Shown here one piece after another: positions 57,986-64,000 of a stretch of DNA of 64,000 bases (the stretch's first letter is position 1; each line of letters starts with the position of its first letter). The position numbers and the translations under genes are program-made. Source of the stretch: an uncultured Oscillospiraceae bacterium (lineage in GTDB: Bacteria > Bacillota > Clostridia > Oscillospirales > Oscillospiraceae); assembly GCA_944385665.1 (NCBI GenBank), contig CALWYB010000002.1:1-64000 (forward strand), read 5' to 3'. The notes under the pieces are model-generated. The model searched no databases. It saw only the letters and a program-made list of their open reading frames with translations, and had not been told where the DNA came from.

Positions 57986-60586
57986 TTAATTCAAATCCTG
58001 CTTCAATTCATTGAGCAGATTCAGCGCCTCGATGGGGGAGAGAATATTCACATCGGTCATCCGCAGTTTTTTCAGCACCGTCTCTCCCCCCAGGTCGCCC
58101 AGGGACACCTGCCCGCTGTCCTCCTGCACCGGAGCCGCCGGGCGCTCCACGCCTCCGGCCTCCAGCTCCTTCAAGATCTCCCGGGCCCGTTTGATGACTC
58201 GGTCGGGCACCCCCGCCAGCTGGGCCACCTCAATACCGTAGCTCTGGTCGGCCCCGCCCCGGACGATTTTTCGCAGGAAAATCACCTGGTCCTTCCGCTT
58301 TTTGGCGGCGATGTTGTAATTTTTTACCCCGGGGATCTCGCCCTCCAGCACGGTAAGCTCGTGGTAGTGGGTGGCAAAGAGGGTCTTGCACCCCAGCCGC
58401 CGCTTGTCGGCGCAGTACTCCAGCACCGAACGGGCGATGGCCATGCCGTCGTAGGTGGAGGTGCCCCGGCCGATCTCGTCCAGGATGAGCAGGGAGCGGC
58501 GGGTGGCATTTTTCAGCAGCTGGGCCACCTCGGTCATCTCCACCATGAAGGTGGACTGGCCCGCGCTCAGGTCGTCGCTGGCCCCGATGCGGGTGAACAC
58601 CCGGTCCACCACTCCGATGTGGGCGGACTTGGCGGGAACAAAGGAGCCCATCTGGGCCATCAGCGTGATGAGGGCCACCTGACGCATGTAGGTGGATTTG
58701 CCCGCCATGTTGGGGCCGGTGATGATGGCGCACAGGTTCTCCCCGTCGTCCATGTGGGTATCGTTGGGGACAAAGAGGGAGTCCTTCAGCATCTTCTCCA
58801 CCACCGGGTGGCGGCCCTCCACGATGTGGAGCACCGAGGAATTGTCCACCTGGGGCATACAGTAGTTGTTGGCGGCGGCTACCGTGGCAAAGGAGTTGAG
58901 CACGTCCACCTCGGCCACGGCGGCGGCGCTCTTCTGAATGTCGGTGACGTGGCGGCAGACGGTTTCTTTCAGTTCACAGAAGAGCTGGTACTCCAGAGCC
59001 ACCACCTTGTCCTGGGCGGAGAGGATGGTGTGCTCCAGGTCCTTGAGCTCCTGGGAGATGTAGCGCTCGGAATTGACGGTGGTCTGTTTCCGCACCCAGC
59101 CCTCAGGCACCAGGCCGGTCTGGGCCTTGGCCACCTCAATGTAGTAGCCAAAGACCTTGTTGTAGCCCACCTTCATGTTCTTGATGCCCGTCTGCTCTTT
59201 CGTGCGGGCCTCCAGGTCGGCCAGCATGTCCGCCCCGTGGTCCATCACGTTGCGCAGCCGGTCCACCTCCTCGCTGTACCCCTCCCGGATGAACTTGCCC
59301 TCCCGGACCGAGAAGGGGGGCTCATCCACCAGGGCACGCTGGAGAAGCTCACGCAGCTCCGGCAAATCGTCCAGCTTTTCCCCTAGGGACTGGAGCAGGG
59401 CGGAGGAGCAGGGGGAGAGCAGCTCCCGGATGCGGGGCAGCTTGCCCAGACCTGTGGCCAGGGCGGCAAGGTCCCGGCCTCCGGCGGTACCGTACACCAC
59501 CCGGCCAATAAGCCGCTCCAGGTCGGTGACCTCTTTCAGGGTGATGGTCAATTCTTCCCGGGTGATGATGTCCTCCACCAGGTCGCTTACCGCCTGCTGC
59601 CGCCGGGCGATCTGCACCGGGGAGAGGAGGGGCCGCTCCATCCAGCCCCGGATGAGCCGGTGGCCCATGGGGGTACGGGTCTTATCCATCACCCACAGGA
59701 GAGAGCCCTTCTTCTCCTTGCCCCGTAGAGTTTCAGTGAGCTCCAGGGTCTGCCGGGCGGTGAGGTCCAGCTCCATAAACTGGCCCGAGGTGTAGTAGGA
59801 GAAGGCGGCGATGTGGCCCAGATCGGTCTTTTGGGTGTCGTAGAGGTAGCGCAGCAGTCCCCCCGTGGCCTGGACGGCGGCGGTGTCCCCCACGGGCAGA
59901 GTCTCCAGCCCGGCGGTGAACTGCTGGTTCACCAGCTCCCGGGCGCTCTCCAGGGCAAAACCCTCCTCCTCCCAGTGCTGGCACATGCAATTGAGCCGCT
60001 CCTTCAAGAAGTCGGTGAGCCCATCCAGCGCCCAGGCGCCCTCCGACAGCACCGCCTCGGTGGGGGAAAAGCGGCCCAGCTCGTTTTCCAGGTGGTCCCG
60101 GGCCTCGGGGCCGGTGGGGAAGGAGGTGGCAAACACCTCGCCGGTGGAGATGTCACACAGGCACAGGCCCAGAAAACCCTCGTCGGCGTAGATGGCGCTG
60201 AGGAAGTTGTTTTTCCCCTCCTCCAGCATGGAGGCGGAGATGACGGTGCCCGGGGAGATGATGCGGATGATGTCCCGGTCCACCAGGCCCTTGGCGGTGG
60301 CGGGGTCCTCGGTCTGCTCGCAGATGGCCACCTTGTAGCCCTTGGCGATGAGCCGGGCGATGTAGCTCTCACAGGAGTGGTAGGGCACGCCGCACATGGG
60401 GGTGCGCTCCTCCGGGGGCTTGTTCCGGTCCCGGGTGGTGAGGGTCAAATCCAGCTCCTTGGACGCCAGCTTGGCGTCGTCGAAGAACATCTCGTAAAAA
60501 TCACCCAGTCGGAAAAACAAAATGGAGTCGGGATTGCGCTCCTTCATCTCCAGATATTGCTTCATCATGGGGGTCAGTTCTGCCAT
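57986..60586 (-). CDS. mutS: DNA mismatch repair protein MutS
   Basis: 866 residues. The mismatch-contact motif is in the N-terminal domain: FFRLGDFYEMFFDDA (F-x-E, residues about 24-38). The connector, core and clamp domains follow. The ATPase has Walker A GPNMAGKST (about residue 627), SAGQSTFMVEM, and DEIGRGTSTYDG, then the helix-turn-helix AQLAGVPDRVIKRAREIL. The ribosome site is weak (GGTGAA). In the clostridial order miaB-mutS-mutL it should follow miaB directly; here B7, two small genes and B8 lie between. Confidence 0.96.
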   Translation of the reverse strand: MAELTPMMKQYLEMKERNPDSILFFRLGDFYEMFFDDAKLASKELDLTLTTRDRNKPPEERTPMCGVPYHSCESYIARLIAKGYKVAICEQTEDPATAKGLVDRDIIRIISPGTVISASMLEEGKNNFLSAIYADEGFLGLCLCDISTGEVFATSFPTGPEARDHLENELGRFSPTEAVLSEGAWALDGLTDFLKERLNCMCQHWEEEGFALESARELVNQQFTAGLETLPVGDTAAVQATGGLLRYLYDTQKTDLGHIAAFSYYTSGQFMELDLTARQTLELTETLRGKEKKGSLLWVMDKTRTPMGHRLIRGWMERPLLSPVQIARRQQAVSDLVEDIITREELTITLKEVTDLERLIGRVVYGTAGGRDLAALATGLGKLPRIRELLSPCSSALLQSLGEKLDDLPELRELLQRALVDEPPFSVREGKFIREGYSEEVDRLRNVMDHGADMLADLEARTKEQTGIKNMKVGYNKVFGYYIEVAKAQTGLVPEGWVRKQTTVNSERYISQELKDLEHTILSAQDKVVALEYQLFCELKETVCRHVTDIQKSAAAVAEVDVLNSFATVAAANNYCMPQVDNSSVLHIVEGRHPVVEKMLKDSLFVPNDTHMDDGENLCAIITGPNMAGKSTYMRQVALITLMAQMGSFVPAKSAHIGVVDRVFTRIGASDDLSAGQSTFMVEMTEVAQLLKNATRRSLLILDEIGRGTSTYDGMAIARSVLEYCADKRRLGCKTLFATHYHELTVLEGEIPGVKNYNIAAKKRKDQVIFLRKIVRGGADQSYGIEVAQLAGVPDRVIKRAREILKELEAGGVERPAAPVQEDSGQVSLGDLGGETVLKKLRMTDVNILSPIEALNLLNELKQDLN

Positions 60587-60640
60587 GGGTTCACCGTCTT
60601 TCTGCGTTGTTAGGTTCTTTTTTCATATCTATTGGGGAAA

Positions 60641-61075
60641 TTCCGCCCTGCGGGGCGGGTTCCTTTCTGGATCACCAGAAAGGAACCAAAGAGTGACTGG
60701 GGGCCGCCTTCGATGAGCGCCTTCGCGCAGCGGGCGCTCATAGGCGGCCACCCTACCCTCTCTGGCCCTTTGGGCCATCTCCCCCTGATAGGGGGAGTCG
60801 GCCCCCAGACCCCCATGTTACGGGGGACGCCCTCCTGGTTTCTTGGCACTCTCATCCGGCGGGCAAAATCTGAGTGGCTTGCCCTTCTTGCCTCGGGGAC
60901 ACAGGCCCCTGCCGGGTCAAAAATTTAGAATTGTCCGCGCTGTACGGACACCGCCTACTCTGTCACAGCCAGGGCAGCTGGGCAGTCATCGCGGGCCGCT
61001 GAGGCCGATTCCCCCTGTCAGGGGGAAATGGCCGCAGGCCAAAGGGGGTAGGGATCAGCGGCCCCTACGAAAAGG
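60641..61075 (+). repeat. Family B element B7 (plus half, left end of cargo unit)
   Basis: GCCCTGCGGGGCGG edge, H1 60659-60670/60675-60686 (GTTCCTTTCTGG/CCAGAAAGGAAC), H2 60713-60721/60733-60741 (ATGAGCGCC/GGCGCTCAT), module C inverted (60751-60797), H3 GTTACGGGGGACGCC, GGCGGGCAAAATCTGAGTGG, T box CTGTCACAGCCAG (about 60958), second module C (61008-61053). Confidence 0.8.
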
Positions 61076-61090
61076 TTCCCGACTGTGCGC

Positions 61091-61119
61091 GTAGGGGCGG
61101 ATGTCCCCATCCGCCCGCC
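61091..61119. repeat. Module D hairpin beside the XRE gene
   Basis: GTAGGGGCGGATG-TCCC-CATCCGCCCGCC, 24 bases downstream of the XRE stop codon on the minus strand; compare 11850-11878 and 23103-23131. Confidence 0.7.
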
Positions 61120-61142
61120 CGACCACCGCTGCGGGTCATGGG

Positions 61143-61352
61143 TCACGGCGTGTCTGACCGACCGGCCAAATAGTCCAGGGAAACCGAGAAAAAATCCGCC
61201 AGCTTTAAGAGCACATCCAGGCGCGGCAGACGTTCTCCACTCTCGTAATACTGATAAGCACGGCTGCCGATCTCAAGTTTTTTGGCCAACGCCTCTTGAG
61301 ACAGCCTTTTTTCTTTTCTGAGCTGAATTAATCGTTTTGAAAACGTCGCCAA
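61143..61352 (-). CDS. XRE-family transcriptional regulator (Cro/C1 type)
   Basis: 69 residues, almost all helix-turn-helix: FSKRLIQLRKEKRLSQEALAKKLEIGSRAYQYYESGERLPRLDVLLKLADFFSVSLDYLAGR. No extra domain. The start is TTG 61352, with AAGGGG about 10 bases upstream; upstream in-frame codons run through the operator region. It is divergent from the 61441 gene. Two 16-base palindromes in the shared promoter are its likely operators. With that gene it forms a small regulator/target pair inside a pair of B elements, which suggests horizontal arrival. Confidence 0.88.
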   Translation of the reverse strand: MATFSKRLIQLRKEKRLSQEALAKKLEIGSRAYQYYESGERLPRLDVLLKLADFFSVSLDYLAGRSDTP

Positions 61353-61366
61353 TGGTAAAGCACCCC

Positions 61367-61422
61367 TTGACTCCGCACGTTTGTGCGGATATAATATAGC
61401 ATATTCAAGCACGTTCGTGCGG
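61367..61422 (+). promoter_or_regulatory. XRE-controlled promoter with two operators
   Basis: TTGACT (61367-61372), 17-base spacer, TATAAT (61390-61395). Operator 1, CCGCACGTTTGTGCGG (61373-61388), fills the spacer exactly; operator 2, AAGCACGTTCGTGCGG (61407-61422), covers the transcription start. Centres are 34 bases apart. Binding should repress the 61441 gene and possibly autoregulate the XRE gene. Confidence 0.82.
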
Positions 61423-61440
61423 TTTTGGAGGGATATTTTT

Positions 61441-61710
61441 ATGACACCATTGCTGGATGCCTTGTATGTGTATGGGGAAGAGCATCGGATGGACTGCCTG
61501 TGCGCCACGGACACAGAGGAACTGCGTCAATCGGAGGCGCGGGGCGAGGCTCTGATGGAACAGTTAAAGGCGCTGGGCGGGGAAAGCGCCAGACTGGCCA
61601 AACAGCTGCGCTTTGAACGGGATACCTCAGAAATTCTCCACGCCCAAGCTGCGTTTCTGGCCGGGCTGTCAGTAGGGCTGGAGCTAAGCAGTTATTGCCG
61701 CCTCCATTAA
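61441..61710 (+). CDS. Small helical protein, possibly DUF6809-like
   Basis: 89 residues: MTPLLDALYVYGEEHRM, a Glu/Leu-rich helical middle, and LHAQAAFLAGLSVGLELSSY at the C-terminus. The order L-Y-x-G near the start, a coiled middle and F-x-x-G-x-x-x-G-x-x-L near the end recalls DUF6809, a small clostridial family often on mobile DNA; the match is by eye. GGAGG lies 11 bases before ATG 61441. Controlled by the XRE-type promoter. An antitoxin/toxin role is conceivable, but nothing in the sequence proves it. Confidence 0.7.
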   Translation: MTPLLDALYVYGEEHRMDCLCATDTEELRQSEARGEALMEQLKALGGESARLAKQLRFERDTSEILHAQAAFLAGLSVGLELSSYCRLH

Positions 61711-61732
61711 GCCTACAGCGCCCGCCCGACCA

Positions 61733-62012
61733 CCACCGCACCGAACGAGTAGGCAGGCACCAGGCGGGGCGCGTTAGAAGGATTTGCTTACAAACTTTGA
61801 TGGAACCAGGCCCCAGTGGGCCGGAAAGAGAAGCAGAGTCCACTCAAATTTTGCCCGCCGGAACTCATGCACCATTCAAAGTGACCCGCTCCCGTAAATG
61901 GGGGGTCCAGGGGGGCGACGCCTATGAACACCCGCCTGCGGCGAGGTGTTCATGAAGGAAGCCCCCTTGGCGCGTCTTTGGTTCCTTTCTGCGCGGGCAG
62001 AAAGGAACAACG
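61733..62012 (-). repeat. Family B element B8 (minus half, right end of cargo unit)
   Basis: Central box GCACCGAACGAGTAGGCAGG (about 61739), GGCCCCAGTGGGCC, constant TTTTGCCCGCCGG block, H3 region GCTCCCGTAAATGGGGGGTCC, H2 61924-61932/61945-61953 (ATGAACACC/GGTGTTCAT), H1 61981-61992/61997-62008 (GTTCCTTTCTGC/GCAGAAAGGAAC). H1 ends 10 bases from the miaB stop codon. Confidence 0.82.
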
Positions 62013-62017
62013 TCTCT

Positions 62018-63439
62018 TTATTTCTCCGCCAATTCTCCATAGAGCGACCACTTATTGGCCCCGGTCATGTGGATCTCCCGGAACTCTCCCACATCCTGAG
62101 CAGCAGCTCCCTTTACCCGCACCAGCCGGTTGCCGGGGGTCCGGGCGGTAAAGGGATACTCCGGGTCGTCGCCCTGGCCGTCGATGAGGCAGCGCACCGT
62201 CTTGCCGATGTAGGCGGCGTGCTTCTCCTCGGAAATCTGGTCCTGGAGGGTCACCAGGCGGTTGAAGTTCCGTAGCTTCTCCTCCCGGGGCATGGGGTCG
62301 TCCATCTTGGCGGCAGGGGTGCCCACCCGGGGGGAGTAGATGAAGGTGAACAGGGCGTCAAAGCGTACCTCTTCCAAGACCTTCAGGGTGTCCTCAAATT
62401 CCTCCGTAGTCTCCCCGGGGAATCCCACGATCACGTCGGAGGTGAGCACGATGTCGGGGATGAGGGCCTTCAGGGCACGGATCTTTTCCAGATACTGCTC
62501 CCGGGTGTGGCGGCGGTTCATCACCTTCAGAATGCGGTCGTTGCCCGCCTGGAAGGGGAGATGGAGCACCGGGGCCACCTTTTCGCACCGGGCCATGGTC
62601 TCAAAGAGCTTTTGGGTGGCGTCCTTGGGGTGGGAGGTCATAAAGCGGATGAGAAAGTCCCCGGGGATGTCGTTGACCTGGGACAGGAGGTCGGCAAAGT
62701 CCATGGGATTCTCCAGGTCCTTGCCGTAGGAGTTCACGTTCTGGCCCAGGAGGGTGATATCCTTGTAGCCCTCCTCCACCAGCTGCCGCACCTCAGAGAG
62801 GATGTCCTCCGGCTGGCGGGAGCGCTCCCGGCCCCGGACGTAGGGGACGATGCAGTAGGAGCAGAAGTTGTTGCACCCGTACATAATGGACACCCAGGCC
62901 TTCACCTTGTCCTGGCGCACCACGGGGATGCCCTCGGCAATGGAGCCGGGCAGGTCGGGGGTCTGGAACACCCGGCCCCGGGCGGTGAGCAGGCTGTGGA
63001 TGAACTCGGGGAAGCGCCACAGGACCTGGGGACCAAAGACCAGGTCCACATGGCGGTAGGATTCCTTGATCTTCTGGGCCACGTGGGCCTCCTGGGCCAT
63101 GCAGCCGCACAGGCAGATGAGCTGGCCGGGGTGGCGGCGCTTCACGTGGACCAGCGCCCCCAGGTTGCCCAGCACCCGCTGCTCGGCGTGCTCCCGGATG
63201 GCGCAGGTGTTGATGACGATCACGTCGGCCTGCTCCTCGTCCTGGGTGAAGCCGTAGCCCATCTCCCGCAAATAGCCCCGAATGCGCTCCGAGTCGGCCT
63301 CATTCTGCTGGCAGCCGTAGGTGTCCACAAAGGCCAGAGGGGGCTGGGGCCGCTGGGCATTGATCTGGGCGACGGCGTGACAATGATCCATCTGCCGGGC
63401 CATGTCCTCCCGGGAGATGGTGGTGGTATTACGTTCCAT
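62018..63439 (-). CDS. miaB: tRNA-2-methylthio-N6-dimethylallyladenosine synthase
   Basis: 473 residues. Radical SAM methylthiotransferase acting on i6A37 made by MiaA. The N-terminal UPF0004 domain has VDTYGCQQNEADSERI, INTCAIREHAE and CLCGCMAQE, with its three cluster cysteines. The radical SAM core has YGCNNFCSYCIVPYVRGRERSR (C-x3-C-x2-C), and the TRAM domain is at the C-terminus. GGAGG 5 bases upstream selects ATG 63439; the ATG at 63451 overlaps that site. It was probably once contiguous with mutS; B8, two small genes and B7 now separate them. Confidence 0.95.
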   Translation of the reverse strand: MERNTTTISREDMARQMDHCHAVAQINAQRPQPPLAFVDTYGCQQNEADSERIRGYLREMGYGFTQDEEQADVIVINTCAIREHAEQRVLGNLGALVHVKRRHPGQLICLCGCMAQEAHVAQKIKESYRHVDLVFGPQVLWRFPEFIHSLLTARGRVFQTPDLPGSIAEGIPVVRQDKVKAWVSIMYGCNNFCSYCIVPYVRGRERSRQPEDILSEVRQLVEEGYKDITLLGQNVNSYGKDLENPMDFADLLSQVNDIPGDFLIRFMTSHPKDATQKLFETMARCEKVAPVLHLPFQAGNDRILKVMNRRHTREQYLEKIRALKALIPDIVLTSDVIVGFPGETTEEFEDTLKVLEEVRFDALFTFIYSPRVGTPAAKMDDPMPREEKLRNFNRLVTLQDQISEEKHAAYIGKTVRCLIDGQGDDPEYPFTARTPGNRLVRVKGAAAQDVGEFREIHMTGANKWSLYGELAEK

Positions 63440-63591
63440 GGAGTCCTCCATACTATTTTATAATAGAATCGTAATATTGTATCATTTTTTAGGGTCTGAA
63501 ACAAGGGCGGAGACCCAAAGGAGCATTTATAAACTTTTTGTAAACCTTTGGGAAATGCCCCGGTTTTTCCAGGCGGGCCGCCTGCTTTTCG

Positions 63592-63620
63592 TTGCCTTTT
63601 CCCTGGGGTGGTGATAAAAT
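63592..63620 (+). promoter_or_regulatory. Promoter of the racemase-like gene
   Basis: TTGCCT (63592-63597), 17-base spacer, TAAAAT (63615-63620), about 60 bases before the start codon. Confidence 0.7.
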
Positions 63621-63681
63621 AATGTATTCCAGGAATCCCACGGCCCAGCTTGCCGGCAGACAGAGAAGGGAGCTTACCACC

Positions 63682-64000
63682 ATGCGCAGATTGATCATTG
63701 AACGCGCCGCCATCCGCAGCAATATGGCGGTCATTAAGGAGCGTGCCCAGAAGGCCGCCCTGTACGGCGTGGTGGCCGGCGAGGGGGGCGGTGTGGGCAC
63801 CGTGCGCCTGGCCCGGCTGCTCCGGGACGAGGGAGTGACCCGCTTCGGGGTCAACTCGGTCTCCGAGGCCCGGCAGCTGCGGGAAGCCGGCTTTGAGACG
63901 GAGGAGATCCTGATGCTACGCTCCACCGTGGACCGGGAGGAGCTGGAGCAGCTGGTGGACCTGAGCGTGGTGTGTACCGTGTCCTCGGTGGACACCGGTC
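63682..64000 (+). CDS. Alanine racemase-like protein, N-terminal part, PLP lysine absent (3' cut by window)
   Basis: 106 residues to the window edge. The pattern follows the alanine racemase N-terminal barrel: IERAAIRSNMAVIKERA, then a hydrophobic strand, RLLRDEGVTRFGVNSVSEARQLREAGFETEEILMLRSTV. Where the family has V-V-K-A-D-A-Y-G-H-G, this protein has YGVVAGEGGGVG: the cofactor-binding lysine is alanine, and tyrosine and histidine are glycine. The strand and spacing are otherwise kept, so this is probably a diverged or inactive homologue. AAGGGAG lies before ATG 63682. The C-terminal half is outside the window, so the family assignment is provisional. Confidence 0.65.
   Translation, partial: MRRLIIERAAIRSNMAVIKERAQKAALYGVVAGEGGGVGTVRLARLLRDEGVTRFGVNSVSEARQLREAGFETEEILMLRSTVDREELEQLVDLSVVCTVSSVDTG

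Noticed and set aside
60641..62012. Retron, group II intron or insertion sequence
   Set aside because: No reverse transcriptase or transposase frame is present; only an XRE protein and an 89-residue protein are encoded.

Overview
The window looks like a GC-rich, endospore-forming, anaerobic member of the Firmicutes, probably a gut Oscillospiraceae relative (Flavonifractor/Pseudoflavonifractor/Oscillibacter type). The evidence is a small acid-soluble spore protein gene, a tRNA-Ile T-box leader, CIRCE operators, GGAGG ribosome binding sites throughout, RNF-type electron transfer proteins, rubrerythrin and a radical-SAM activase. The assignment comes from gene content and recall of families; no database search was possible.

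Layout. 1-6000: 3' part of prfC, a HAD phosphatase, and an unusual reduced RNF-like locus (rnfC, an rnfD-rnfG fusion, rnfA). 6000-13600: hairpin-rich spacer, a DUF1540 gene missing from automatic ORF calls, membrane proteins, SseB-like, sfsA, recR, rpe, ilvA. 13800-18500: XpaC / two 70-aa membrane proteins / TelA / TPM operon, a double-OB SSB-like protein and a spore protein. 18800-21300: amino-acid ABC importer. 21500-28000: amidohydrolase, 2-hydroxyacid dehydrogenase, and Hsp20 and ClpB, each behind a CIRCE site. 28700-33400: trxB and the T-box/zinc-ribbon/zinc-ribbon/ileS operon. 33600-41100: GT2 and glf, rubrerythrin, pncB, a large exported protein, a CBS protein. 42000-51400: ftsH, queT, Cmk-like kinase, activase, lspA/pseudouridine synthase facing divIVA-sepF-yggS-HlyD, hfq. 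51500-63400: miaA, mutL, mutS and miaB, the remains of the common clostridial miaB-mutS-mutL-miaA-hfq order, interrupted by extra genes and repeats. 63700-end: start of an alanine-racemase-like protein with no lysine at the cofactor position.

The most unusual content is intergenic. Two dispersed families fill almost every long gap. Family A starts at the stop codon of seven genes and ends, in most copies, in a terminator-like hairpin. Family B (about 0.3-0.7 kb) carries two hairpins (H1, H2) whose arms differ between copies by compensating base changes. Several B copies form large inverted repeats with H1 at both outer ends, and one such pair (60641-62012) encloses an XRE regulator and a small gene, like a mobile unit with cargo. 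I see no transposase, reverse transcriptase, CRISPR array, tRNA or rRNA gene in the window.
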